Shown: piece after piece, positions 9,028-18,604 of the stretch
Layout: every line of letters starts with the position of its first letter
How positions within the stretch are numbered: the stretch's first letter is position 1
From: an uncultured Oscillospiraceae bacterium
GTDB taxonomy: Bacteria; Bacillota; Clostridia; Oscillospirales; Acutalibacteraceae
Assembly (NCBI GenBank): GCA_900543795.1
Contig: UQSH01000002.1
Location: 1 to 64,000 of the forward strand
DNA: 64,000 nt
Reading direction: 5' to 3'
Position numbers and translations under genes: made by a program
Notes under the pieces: generated by a model
Seen by the model: only the letters and a program-made list of their open reading frames with translations
Databases searched by the model: none
Told to the model about the DNA's origin: nothing

Positions 9028-10386
9028 TTAAAACTCATTTTTATAAAGCATTGTGTAATCTCTTATATTAATTACGCCGTCCTTATTAACATCAAGTGCG
9101 GTAATATAAGCTCCGTCGCCCAACCTTGAATTGATATGATCAAGGAAGCGTGCTTCATAGCTGTTTTGGCAAACCGTACACTTAACAAAAGCCGTGCCGT
9201 TTTCAAAGCCCGTTATCGTCTCTGTGTGCTCCGCACTCCAAATTGCATAAATATCGGTGTCTGCCGTTACATTTGAAGCGGTGCCGCTCCAATGAACGCA
9301 AACCATACCCTCGGGCGCCTGCGGAAACGCAGGAGCAGAGCAGCTGCCTGCCGAATTAACATAGCTGAGGCGAACAATTGCGCTTTCCTGCTCATCAGAG
9401 AAATATCTTACTCTGTAAAAATCCTTGCTGATATTGATGTGAACCGTCATAGCCTCGCTGTTTGCCGCACCGGTGTCATATTTATAATCAATTCCCGAAA
9501 GGATAATATCATAATCCGTAAAGGAGAATACGCCAAACGAGGAATCATATCCGGTATAGGTATCCTCCTCGCCCTCTTGAACCTCATTCGGATTAGGAAT
9601 GTTTGACGACTGAATTTTCGACGAATCGCTGAACGAAACGGGAACGGAAAGCGTTTCACCGCTGAACGAAGCCGTTGCATCAATCGTTTGCCTTCCTACA
9701 TTATATTCCGTTATTTTTCCTGCAAGCAATGTGTTTGCCGAAAGATCAAGCTGCTTTAAATGATTTTCGGAGCAGTTAAGCTCTTCAAGCAGGGTGTTTT
9801 TGCTTAAATCAATTGTTTTAAGCTGATTACCGTAGCAGTTTAAATATGTTAAATTCGGACAAACACTGACGAAAAGAGTTTGCAGATTACACTCATCGCA
9901 TTGAAGCTTTTTTATAGATGATGAAAGCGTGAGTGTGCGAAGCGAGGTGTTTCCTCGGCAGTTTAAATCCGTAAGCGCAGTGTTGGCTGAAACATCAAGG
10001 GTTGTTAATTCGTTACCGTTTATAACAAGCTTTTGCAGATTTTTCAGTGCACTGAAATTTGCCTTTGAAACTCCCAAATCGCCTGCATAGAGGCTTTTAA
10101 GAGAGGTGAAGTGTTCAATTCCCGTTAAATCCGAGATGCTTCCCGAGGCGAGATAAACAAGCGGCATTTCCGTTACCGCCGCAATTTCGGCGGCGGTTAG
10201 ATAGCCTGCCGATTCGCCCGTGTCATAATTTTCGGAAATAACCTGCCTGAAAACCTCATCGGGAAAATTAACCGCATTAATTGCAACAGTATCCTCTGCG
10301 GCGGCAATAAATGCGCACGAGGCGCAGGAGAGCGCAAGGACTGCCGATGTTAAAACACAAATAAATTTTTTTGTTAATTTATTCAA
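9028..10386 (-). CDS. Secreted leucine-rich-repeat protein with a single dockerin-like calcium loop
   Basis: 452 residues starting at a TTG with AGGAGG upstream. A signal peptide (basic, hydrophobic to about residue 30; an internal Cys-rich ASCA may be a lipobox) is followed by an internalin-like N-cap. Then come about seven LRR units of the TALTDLNC / NLTYLNCYGNQL kind (residues 90-215), a beta-rich linker, an InlB-like repeat segment (YRVRYF...IYAIW) and a C-terminal calcium loop DVNKDGVINIRD. A full dockerin has two such loops; only one is visible here. It lies 16 bp downstream of the giant Ig-like protein gene and is probably cotranscribed. Likely role: adhesion or surface display outside the cell. 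Confidence 0.8.
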   Translation of the reverse strand: MNKLTKKFICVLTSAVLALSCASCAFIAAAEDTVAINAVNFPDEVFRQVISENYDTGESAGYLTAAEIAAVTEMPLVYLASGSISDLTGIEHFTSLKSLYAGDLGVSKANFSALKNLQKLVINGNELTTLDVSANTALTDLNCRGNTSLRTLTLSSSIKKLQCDECNLQTLFVSVCPNLTYLNCYGNQLKTIDLSKNTLLEELNCSENHLKQLDLSANTLLAGKITEYNVGRQTIDATASFSGETLSVPVSFSDSSKIQSSNIPNPNEVQEGEEDTYTGYDSSFGVFSFTDYDIILSGIDYKYDTGAANSEAMTVHINISKDFYRVRYFSDEQESAIVRLSYVNSAGSCSAPAFPQAPEGMVCVHWSGTASNVTADTDIYAIWSAEHTETITGFENGTAFVKCTVCQNSYEARFLDHINSRLGDGAYITALDVNKDGVINIRDYTMLYKNEF

Positions 10387-10402
10387 TCCTGTGCACCTCC
10401 TA

Positions 10403-13400
10403 TCAACCTCTCTTGAATGTTACGGGGATTGAATTGCTTATCGTTGAGCCGTCGCTCAGCGTTATTGTGCATTTTATTGTTGCCGTGTAGTTAGACGAGG
10501 TTGCCGCACCGTTTATCTTAACAAGTCCCGTCGAATCAACGCTTATCTTTGAATTTGAAGTCTCCCACTTAATTGAGGTGTAGTTTTCTGCATTTTCGGG
10601 ATAGGTGTTTATTCCGAGCTGAATGCTCTTGTTAGAAAGCGTTGCGGCGGTGTAGGTTACACCTGTGCTCTCATCAACCTCTGCGCCGTTATAAACAAAC
10701 TTAAATGATGTTATAGGCGTTTTATCGTCTATAACCCTGATTGAGGCGGTAACAACCGTTTCTCTGTCATAATCGTCTGTTACGGTATAGGTTACATCAA
10801 TTGAAGCAGATGCCTCGGTGTTATTCTTTGTTAAAAGAAGCTTTCCGTCAAGAACCTGTGCGGTTAAATTAATTGCGTTTTCATAGGTGAATACCGCCGA
10901 TTTAATCATTGCGCCTGTTGCATAAACGCCTTGAAGCACAAGCTGATTATTAGCGTTTTTAACATAAGTTCCGCCGTTTTGAACAACCGTTGAATCGCTG
11001 AGCTGAATTTGAACATCGCCCGGCGATATGAACGGATGACCGCTCAAGCTGTTATAAGCCGTTTGAAGCTGAGTTAAAGCATCATCTATTACTTCCTGCG
11101 ATGCCGTGTAGTCATTGCAAACCGCAACGGCATTATCATAAGCTGCTTTGAACGCAGTTCCGTAATCATAAGCGTAATCTGTGTAAACAACAGTTGAATA
11201 GTCTTCGATTGCAGCGGCAAGAGCGGTTGTGTCATTAGTTGTAACAACCCTAATTGTTGCGCTGTGTCCGCCGTCTGCCGATTTTGCGGTTATAACCGTT
11301 TCGCCTGTTGCAACAAAGGTTACAACGCCCGTTAATTCATCAACGGTTGCAATTTTCGGATTTGCACTATAATACAGGCAATCGGCTATGCTTGGCTGAA
11401 TAAAAGAGGTTGAGCCCGCAACCGTTGCGCTGATTGTTTTTGTTGTTGTGGGAGCCCCGTAAACAATTTCATTCTCAAAGCTTACCGACTGAACAGGAGT
11501 TCTTACGAAGGAAATGCAAACACTGCCCGAGGCGGTGTTTCCGAGCTCATCTGTTGCAGTTGCCGTAATTATTGCATAATCTGCGCTTGCGCCCGTTTTT
11601 GTTACAAAGCCGTTTTCATCAACGGTTATACCCTCGCTCTCCTTTGAGGAGCTCCAGGTTAATGAAATCGGAGTTGAATCAGAAGGAAGAACAAAAGCGT
11701 TGAGCTGAACGGTTACATTATTCAGCGAGGTTGCCGAATATCTTATAAAGCCTTCGTTTACGACTGAAAGATTATCAGCCGCAACGGGAGATATTAAAAC
11801 AGATGAAACAGGAACGAAGAGAACAAGGCCGTTATAAGCTTCGTTTAGCTTCGCTATCATAAGGTCAACATCGGCCTGCTTCGCCGTTGATTCGTTAATT
11901 ATGGTGTTTGCCTGAACAAGCGCCTGATTAAGAACAGCCATTGAAGCGTTTGTGTATTTTTGAGTGTCCTTATTTGCGTCATAGAAATCCTTTAATTCGG
12001 CATACCTTGAAGCAAGCTTTGTGTAATCCGTTGTTAAGGTTACTGTGCAGGTTGCTTTTATTGCACCGTCATACGACTCTGCGGTTATAACGCACGAGCC
12101 TGTGTTTTTCGGAGTTACAACGCCGCTTGAATCAACCGTTGCAACGCTTTCGTCGCTCGACGACCATAAAACCTCCTGAACCTTTGCATCACTTGGAGAA
12201 ACAGTTGCGCTAAGCTGGAAGCTTCCTGCATTTGCATACTGCGATACGCTTGTTTTATCAAGGGCAACACCCGTTACAATATATCTGGCAACAACAACTC
12301 TAACGGTTCTTGAAACCGTTCTGCCGTAGGTGTCTGTTGCCGTTACGGTTAAGGTTGTTTTTGCGCTTTGGCTTGCCTTTGCGGCATTGATTGTTATTGT
12401 GCTGCCGTTTGTTGAAATTTCGGTGTTATCCGATTTTTCGTTTACCGCCCAGGAAATGCTTGTGTAGTTTGAAGCGGCGTCGGCAGGCATGCTTGCCGTT
12501 AGAACAGTTCTTGAATTATATGTTGGGCTTGTGCCCTTATAGCTGTGTGCCGTTGCGTCAGCGGCAAGCGTTCCCTGGTCCTTTGATTCATATTTGCCCA
12601 CGAGATTTTGCGTTTGGTTATCATACGAAAGGTTAATCGTTTGAGCAACAACAAATTCATTGCCTGCAAGAGCGGCTCCTGCGGTGGCAAGCTTATCTGC
12701 CGCGGCGTCTATTTGCTCCTGAGTATAGGTATCGTCATAAAGAGCAACCTGTGCCTCCTCATAAGCCGCCTTGAACGCCATACCGTAATTATATGTGTAA
12801 TCCATATAATTCACATTTTCATATTGAGAGATAACTGTTCTCAGAACAGACCTGTCGCCGTTTGTTGAAACTCTGCATTCGCCTGCAAAGCCGCCGTCAT
12901 ACGAAACGCATCTGATTGTTGTTGCGCCTGCGCCAACGAAGGTTACGAGTCCGTTTTGATCAACGGTGGCAACGCTTTCATTATCGCTTTCCCAATAAAC
13001 ATCCTTTATTTCAGCAGCGCCTATATGAGCAAGCGAGTCGCCCGTTGGATAAATTGTTTTAACAAGCTGCCCCGTGTCTCCCGCATTGCCTTTAAGCTCA
13101 GTTGGAGCAACCTCAACCTTCGTTACCGGCTTATACGAGAAGGAAACCCAAACATCATCGCTGAAGGTGTGGTTAAAGTGGTCTGTTACCGTACAGGTTA
13201 TTCTGCCGTAGCAGCTCTTATTTTCAGTTGGCTTTGCAACACCGTCCTGATCGATTGAAATTAAATCCGTTGAGGATTCCCACTTAACCTCGCTGTAGCT
13301 TGCGTTATTCGGATAAAGCCTAACTTTAAGGTCAAGCTTTGCATTTTTATAGGAAAGTCCCTCCTTGAGAAGCGACAAATCATACTGATAGAAATCAGAT

Positions 13401-14425
13401 GTTGCCTCGCCGTCAAGATAAAGCTCAACACGCTGGATATATGTGTATTTCCTCAATCCCTTATATGCCGCTTCAAGCTCCGAATACATTTGATTAACTT
13501 CTTTTTGAGTTGAATTCTGTGCGGCAATAAGTGCCTTTGCCTCATTCAGCTTTGCCGTATAGACTGCATAAGTGTCGGGATAATAGTTTTCCTCGCCGAG
13601 TGAAAGGCTTGTGTATGTGTTAACGAGCTCTTGCAGAGCGTCATAATTAGTTACAACATTAACAGCACAGGTGCCTACGAAGCCGCCGTCCTTTGTTACA
13701 CAGGTGATTTCGCAATCGCCGCCGTAAACAAAGGTAACAAGACCGTTTTTATCAACCGTGGCAACACCCTCATCGCTTGAATACCAGGTAACGGCCTTAA
13801 CATCTGCCGTGCTTTTTCCGAAAGCATTAAGCGGAGAAATTTTTGCTTCGAGCTGACGCGTCTCTCCGGCTTTTCCGCCAACAACCGAAGCGGGCTCAAT
13901 CGTTACGCCCGTTGCAACCGTTTTTCCGAAGGAGATAACAACGCTGTCTGAAACGGCGGTGCCCATATAATCCCTTGCGGTAACCGTTATTGTTGCATAG
14001 CACTCGGAGTTTGAGGTTGGCTTGCAAACGCCGTTTTTATCAACCGAAACGGAATCACTGTCGGACGACCACTCGATGCTGCTATACATTGCGCCAACGG
14101 GATTAAGCAAATATCCCAAATCGTATTTTGTGTTTTTATAGCTTACGGTTTCAACATCAACGCTGATATATTCTCCCGCTTTATTTGAGTTTTTGTCTAA
14201 AATCGTTACACTGTTTAATCCTATGAATCCGCCGAGCTTATAGAAAATATAAAGCAGCTCCTCTGCGTATGTTTCAACCGAATCCTGCGATGCAAGGGCA
14301 ACCTCATCACGAATATAATAAGCATAGTTGAGCTTTCTCATATATTCCTGATAATCCTTTGCGTTATCGGCTGTTTTGCGGATAATCGTTTTTTCGCAAA
14401 GACTGATGATTTCGTTAAGTCTGCT
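10403..14425 (-). repeat. In-gene super-repeat: FIVAR + two Ig-like domains, about five units
   Basis: Boundaries are approximate. Each unit of about 800 bp encodes a helical segment (for example YNYGMAFKAAYEEA and YDYGTAFKAAYDNA in two units), an Ig-like domain of one type and an Ig-like domain carrying ATVD..G.VTF. Units are diverged in sequence, so this is an old amplification, not a recent tandem duplication. Confidence 0.65.
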
Positions 14426-17023
14426 CTTATCGGGATAAACCGTTACGGTTACCTCGTCCTTTATTCCGCCGTCTGCAGAAACGCAGGTAAGCGTTGCCGT
14501 GCCGACATCAACGCCCTTAACAACGGCATTACCCGTTGAGGTGTTTATGCTGACAACCTGAAGAACATCCTCATCGGAGGAATACCAATTTGCGTTTCGG
14601 CAAACTGCATTATTACCGGAAAGCGAGCCGTCAAAGCTCATTTCGTGCTCAACCGAAAGCGTTTGACCGTTTGTTACGGAATGATTATCGCCAACGATAT
14701 TATTGCTGTTTGCATAATTTCTTGCAACACAAAGAGTTATAACATCGCTCTTAACATCTCCGTCCTCGGAAACGCAGTAAATATTAACGCTTTGCGCAAC
14801 TTCATTTGCGGCAGAGAGCTTTATTTTTGCCGTGCCGTTTGAATTATCTTGGCTTACAGTGAAATTATTGTTATCAATATGCCAAATAAGATTTTTGTTT
14901 GTTGCATCCTCAGGAAGAATTGTAGCAGTTATAACTGCTCCCTTGTTGTTATATGTTATATCGGCGTCGCCCGCTTTAATGCGAACCATTGCATATTTAA
15001 GCGTTTCGCCGTTTACCTCAACCTGTGAAGTTGTGAGTGTGCTTCCGTTCGTTGTTCCCGTTGCGGCAAGTGAAATGCTTTCAACAGGCTGGCCGTTATC
15101 AATATCCTTTGAGGTCATAACCTCTGAAATTTGATAAAAGCTTCCGTCATAAATATAGTAGCCCGTTTCGGCTCTGCAAACAACGGTGCAGGTTCCGCCC
15201 GCAACCGCCCAATAATGACCGGTGCTGTCTATTTTTCCTATGCCGTCTGTTACGGAGCCGTCATTCATCACGGGATTGCCGTTTTCATCGGTAAGAGGAT
15301 TGCCTGCCTCATCCGTTTCCTGATAAGCGTCGCCCGCCCACAGATATTCGGTTTCCTGCGTTTCTTCATTCAAAACGGCAATTCCCCAATGGAGATAAAG
15401 ATTATCTGCGGTTGCAACACGGTTTGGATAAACGGTTGCGTGGCAATATTCATCGCCGCCTATATTTATTGATGCATAATCGGTTGTTATTTCAACATCG
15501 CTCAAATACCGTCCCGTTTTTCCCGTTACGGTAACATCGTATGTTTTTGAAATATTATTTGCCGCCGAGGTGGCAGTTATGGTTACTGTTTGCTGTGAAT
15601 ATTCTCCGAGCGAGCCTCCTGCGTCTCTGCCCGTTATTGTTCCCGTTACCGGATCAACCGAAGCAATGCTTGGATCGCTTGAAGTCCAGGTTATGTCGTT
15701 TGTTATTGCCGCAACGGGCTTTGTGTCTGTTATTTCAAGCTGAATTTGGGCTCCCTCTTTAACGGCGGTTGCACCGGCAATTTTGAAATCCGTCATCGGA
15801 ACGCCTTCAACAACCGTAAAGGTTATTGAGTCATTTGTTGTGAATTGAAGTATAATATTTGCAATGATTTTTACGGCAGTTGCAGTAAGCTGAACGGGAT
15901 CTGCCGTGTCGCCTGCAATATCTGCAATAGCAAAGCAGGTGTCCAAAATTGCGGCAAGAACATTTCTGTTCATATCGAGGCCAACATATTTTATGAGTAT
16001 ATCCGCAATCTGGCCCGAATCAATAACTCCCGTGTTTTCAAGCTCATAGATATAGTTTATGTATTTCAAAAGATTGTTGATAAAGCCCTCTGTGTCGGGA
16101 GAAACAAGAATTGTTACCGTTCCCGTGTTTTTAAAGGAAACAAGGCCGGAATCGTCAACGGTTGCAACAACCTTTCCGTTATCAAAAATTGAAGAGCTTT
16201 TAACCGAATAGATAACGCCCATGTGAAGCCTTGTGGGTGTTGTGCAGGCAGAAAGCTGAACCTTTGAGCCCTTTGCAACGGTTGTCGGCACATCCTGCTT
16301 GTTTGTTATATGAGTTCCGTTTGGAATAAAATCGGCATATATCTCCTCCGATTTATTAACAACAACGCTGAAGCTGTCTTGATCAAGAATATTTCCGTCG
16401 GCATCATACATTGTGCAGTAAATTACCGTGTGAACCTTATCAAGATATGTGCGAAGCGAATCAATAAGCTGACCCTTATAGGAATCAATATACTCGGCAA
16501 GGATTGAATCGGAGCCGAAGGCATCCTCAACAAGGCTGATGATTTGGTCGGTATCCATTGTGTCAAGATTTACCTTATCATTGAACAAAACCTTTTCAAG
16601 CGCTTTTTTCATAATCCCGCCCACAAGCGGAATCGTTCCAACCTCATTATCAAGCCAAAGCCTAACCGCAGCGCCCTTTGAGGAGTCAAACGCACGAACA
16701 AGACCATCCTCCGTTACATCGCAAACGGTGGGTGTGTCGCTCGTCCATTTAACATATCCGTTATCGGGCAGGGAACAATCAATAAAGCTATATTTAAATT
16801 GCTTTTTTTCGCCCTCAACCATATACTCGATATACGGAGATTCGCCGTCCTCGGCAAATTCTGGAACGAGCGTTCCGTCCTCATAGAAGATTTGAATGTT
16901 ATAAAAGCCTATAACACTGCTGTTATCCGCAAGCGCAGAAAAGCAGGGCGTTAAGCTGCAAAAAACAGTCAGCACCGAAAGAAATATGCTTATTATGCGC
17001 TTTCTTACTTTATACGATTTCAT
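10403..17023 (-). CDS. Giant secreted Ig-like (Big_2) / FIVAR repeat surface protein
   Basis: 2,206 residues from the ATG at 17023, which has GGAGG eight bases upstream (an in-frame ATG at 17050 does not). A signal peptide covers about residues 1-33. The first 860 residues hold several bacterial Ig-like domains, recognisable by the W.SSD.S.ATVD..G.VT signature, with two helical inserts. From about 868 to the end there are roughly five copies of a unit of about 270 residues: a helical FIVAR-like domain followed by two different Ig-like domains. No LPXTG, SLH or choline-binding anchor is present; the protein ends in an Ig domain (VTFKRG). A long fibrous adhesin or S-layer-associated stalk is likely, with attachment mode unknown. 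Confidence 0.85.
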   Translation of the reverse strand: MKSYKVRKRIISIFLSVLTVFCSLTPCFSALADNSSVIGFYNIQIFYEDGTLVPEFAEDGESPYIEYMVEGEKKQFKYSFIDCSLPDNGYVKWTSDTPTVCDVTEDGLVRAFDSSKGAAVRLWLDNEVGTIPLVGGIMKKALEKVLFNDKVNLDTMDTDQIISLVEDAFGSDSILAEYIDSYKGQLIDSLRTYLDKVHTVIYCTMYDADGNILDQDSFSVVVNKSEEIYADFIPNGTHITNKQDVPTTVAKGSKVQLSACTTPTRLHMGVIYSVKSSSIFDNGKVVATVDDSGLVSFKNTGTVTILVSPDTEGFINNLLKYINYIYELENTGVIDSGQIADILIKYVGLDMNRNVLAAILDTCFAIADIAGDTADPVQLTATAVKIIANIILQFTTNDSITFTVVEGVPMTDFKIAGATAVKEGAQIQLEITDTKPVAAITNDITWTSSDPSIASVDPVTGTITGRDAGGSLGEYSQQTVTITATSAANNISKTYDVTVTGKTGRYLSDVEITTDYASINIGGDEYCHATVYPNRVATADNLYLHWGIAVLNEETQETEYLWAGDAYQETDEAGNPLTDENGNPVMNDGSVTDGIGKIDSTGHYWAVAGGTCTVVCRAETGYYIYDGSFYQISEVMTSKDIDNGQPVESISLAATGTTNGSTLTTSQVEVNGETLKYAMVRIKAGDADITYNNKGAVITATILPEDATNKNLIWHIDNNNFTVSQDNSNGTAKIKLSAANEVAQSVNIYCVSEDGDVKSDVITLCVARNYANSNNIVGDNHSVTNGQTLSVEHEMSFDGSLSGNNAVCRNANWYSSDEDVLQVVSINTSTGNAVVKGVDVGTATLTCVSADGGIKDEVTVTVYPDKSRLNEIISLCEKTIIRKTADNAKDYQEYMRKLNYAYYIRDEVALASQDSVETYAEELLYIFYKLGGFIGLNSVTILDKNSNKAGEYISVDVETVSYKNTKYDLGYLLNPVGAMYSSIEWSSDSDSVSVDKNGVCKPTSNSECYATITVTARDYMGTAVSDSVVISFGKTVATGVTIEPASVVGGKAGETRQLEAKISPLNAFGKSTADVKAVTWYSSDEGVATVDKNGLVTFVYGGDCEITCVTKDGGFVGTCAVNVVTNYDALQELVNTYTSLSLGEENYYPDTYAVYTAKLNEAKALIAAQNSTQKEVNQMYSELEAAYKGLRKYTYIQRVELYLDGEATSDFYQYDLSLLKEGLSYKNAKLDLKVRLYPNNASYSEVKWESSTDLISIDQDGVAKPTENKSCYGRITCTVTDHFNHTFSDDVWVSFSYKPVTKVEVAPTELKGNAGDTGQLVKTIYPTGDSLAHIGAAEIKDVYWESDNESVATVDQNGLVTFVGAGATTIRCVSYDGGFAGECRVSTNGDRSVLRTVISQYENVNYMDYTYNYGMAFKAAYEEAQVALYDDTYTQEQIDAAADKLATAGAALAGNEFVVAQTINLSYDNQTQNLVGKYESKDQGTLAADATAHSYKGTSPTYNSRTVLTASMPADAASNYTSISWAVNEKSDNTEISTNGSTITINAAKASQSAKTTLTVTATDTYGRTVSRTVRVVVARYIVTGVALDKTSVSQYANAGSFQLSATVSPSDAKVQEVLWSSSDESVATVDSSGVVTPKNTGSCVITAESYDGAIKATCTVTLTTDYTKLASRYAELKDFYDANKDTQKYTNASMAVLNQALVQANTIINESTAKQADVDLMIAKLNEAYNGLVLFVPVSSVLISPVAADNLSVVNEGFIRYSATSLNNVTVQLNAFVLPSDSTPISLTWSSSKESEGITVDENGFVTKTGASADYAIITATATDELGNTASGSVCISFVRTPVQSVSFENEIVYGAPTTTKTISATVAGSTSFIQPSIADCLYYSANPKIATVDELTGVVTFVATGETVITAKSADGGHSATIRVVTTNDTTALAAAIEDYSTVVYTDYAYDYGTAFKAAYDNAVAVCNDYTASQEVIDDALTQLQTAYNSLSGHPFISPGDVQIQLSDSTVVQNGGTYVKNANNQLVLQGVYATGAMIKSAVFTYENAINLTAQVLDGKLLLTKNNTEASASIDVTYTVTDDYDRETVVTASIRVIDDKTPITSFKFVYNGAEVDESTGVTYTAATLSNKSIQLGINTYPENAENYTSIKWETSNSKISVDSTGLVKINGAATSSNYTATIKCTITLSDGSTISNSIPVTFKRG

Positions 17024-17189
17024 ACATTCAGCCTCCACAAATAAATTCATATATAAATTAGATATTAATTAATAATACGCCATTATCGGTAATATTATAT
17101 ATTTTTTTACATTTTAATTCCATTGTTATATTCGACAAAATTTACTATTCCAAATTGTATATTTTTACTAAACAAAAAGTAGAACGACA

Positions 17190-17217
17190 AAAAACCGCAG
17201 GGCACGCAGCTCTGCGG
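17190..17217 (-). terminator. Terminator of the PAS-protein gene
   Basis: CCGCAG (17195-17200) pairs with CTGCGG (17212-17217). On the minus strand the stem is followed by TTTTTTG. It lies about 35 bp past the PAS gene stop. The remainder of 17024-17189 is AT-rich and must hold the promoter of the giant gene, but I cannot fix it. Confidence 0.7.
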
Positions 17218-17252
17218 TGTGTAATAATTTTGTGTAATCATTTGCCGATTTT

Positions 17253-18449
17253 TTAAGGCTCCTGAACGAAAAGCTCGCAGATAAGCGCCGAGGAGCCGTC
17301 CTCCTGCGTTATCAGCTTTCGTGAATCTTTTACACAAACGGTTTTTGAACCTTTTGCGGAAATTTTATATGTAATTTCACTTTTTCCGCCCTCTGAAATC
17401 TGCTTTCTTATGTCGTCCTCAAGCGGCTTAACCGGCTGCGGAATAAGCCTTGAAAGGTCGCCTGAAAGCTTCTCAAAAAAGTCGGCTCTGGTGTACTGAA
17501 TAAGGCGAACAAAATCGCCGCTGATAAGGTCGCAGGCAAACGGCTTTTCAGGCGTTGTAAAGAATATTGCTCCGTTGAGATTTTTAAGCAAATTGATAAG
17601 CTTATCGTTTGCCTCGTCCGCCTTTTTTTCAGCCTCCTTTATTCTTGTTATATCAGTAAAAACAGCGTGAAAAATCGGGCTTCCGTCCTCATCCCTTTTA
17701 TGCACGGCGGCGTTGCATTTACACCAAATATATGAGTTTTTATGCGGCATAACCCTATATTCCAAATCTATTTCCTCGCCCGTTGCCATCGCCCTGCCGA
17801 CGGCTTGAAAAACAAGCGTTTTATCCTCGGGATGAATAAGCTCGTCAATGCGGTGCACCTTACTGTTAAAGCTCTCCTTATCCGTTCCGAAAAGGCGGCA
17901 GCACGCCTCGTTAAGATAGAGTGCCTCAAAGTGCATATTCGGCGTTACCCTAAACAGACAAACACCGCCCGAAACAAGGTCTATAAGGTGGTTAACCTCA
18001 CGAGCCTGCTCTCTTATTTTTTCTGTTTTTTCCCTGCTTCTCGAAACATCTGCAAAAACAAGTCTGCAAAGTGAAGAATTTTCATAATTTTGGGCGGTGC
18101 AATGAACAAAATCACGCCTGCCGTCCTTTTTAACAACATCAAAATCCATATAAATATACGGGGAATCCTTTTTGCAGATTTTAGATAAAACCTCCTGCCT
18201 TTCGGAAGGATTGATTATTTCCTGCAAAAAAAGCTTTCCCTGATGGATTTTTGACGGATGAACTCCAAAAAACGAAGAAAAATGACTGTCTGAATCAACA
18301 ACTCGAAAATTATCCTCTTTATCAACAACGCAATTTAAAAAATCAACTTCAAATGCTCGTTCCTCTGTGTTTTCATTCACTTTAAAAACGAAACTCCCTT
18401 CATCAAACCGATGTTTAATTATCAATTTTGCAGGTGCCGAACACACCAA
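17253..18449 (-). CDS. Triple-PAS protein without an output domain
   Basis: Up to 398 residues. Three PAS-like regions follow one another: about 31-130 (with VDSDSHFSSFFG), 145-275 (with LYLNEACCRLFG and the PAC-type FTDITRIKEAE) and 285-398. A coiled linker lies after PAS2. These are sensory folds binding small ligands, cofactors or partners. No GGDEF, EAL, histidine kinase, HTH or methyl-accepting domain is present, and a terminator follows the stop, so this is not an obvious truncation. No transmembrane segment is seen. The start is uncertain: the TTG at 18449 lacks a good ribosome site, and a GTG at 18380 preceded by AAGGGAG is an alternative. Confidence 0.65.
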   Translation of the reverse strand: MVCSAPAKLIIKHRFDEGSFVFKVNENTEERAFEVDFLNCVVDKEDNFRVVDSDSHFSSFFGVHPSKIHQGKLFLQEIINPSERQEVLSKICKKDSPYIYMDFDVVKKDGRRDFVHCTAQNYENSSLCRLVFADVSRSREKTEKIREQAREVNHLIDLVSGGVCLFRVTPNMHFEALYLNEACCRLFGTDKESFNSKVHRIDELIHPEDKTLVFQAVGRAMATGEEIDLEYRVMPHKNSYIWCKCNAAVHKRDEDGSPIFHAVFTDITRIKEAEKKADEANDKLINLLKNLNGAIFFTTPEKPFACDLISGDFVRLIQYTRADFFEKLSGDLSRLIPQPVKPLEDDIRKQISEGGKSEITYKISAKGSKTVCVKDSRKLITQEDGSSALICELFVQEP

Positions 18450-18604
18450 CAGTATATTATATCGGCATTATAACACAAAAATTATTTATTTGCGAACAAT
18501 TTGTTAATATTTATGCCGAAAATTAAAATTTGCTATATGCAAAAGCAAAACAATGTGTTATTATACTAATAATAATTTTTTCTGATTATGAAAAGGAGAG
18601 CAAA

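Noticed and set aside
18530..18604. N-terminal extension of PurL by 25 residues
   Set aside because: The ATG at 18605 has a strong AAAGGAG site, and the upstream residues do not look like PurL and overlap the likely promoter.
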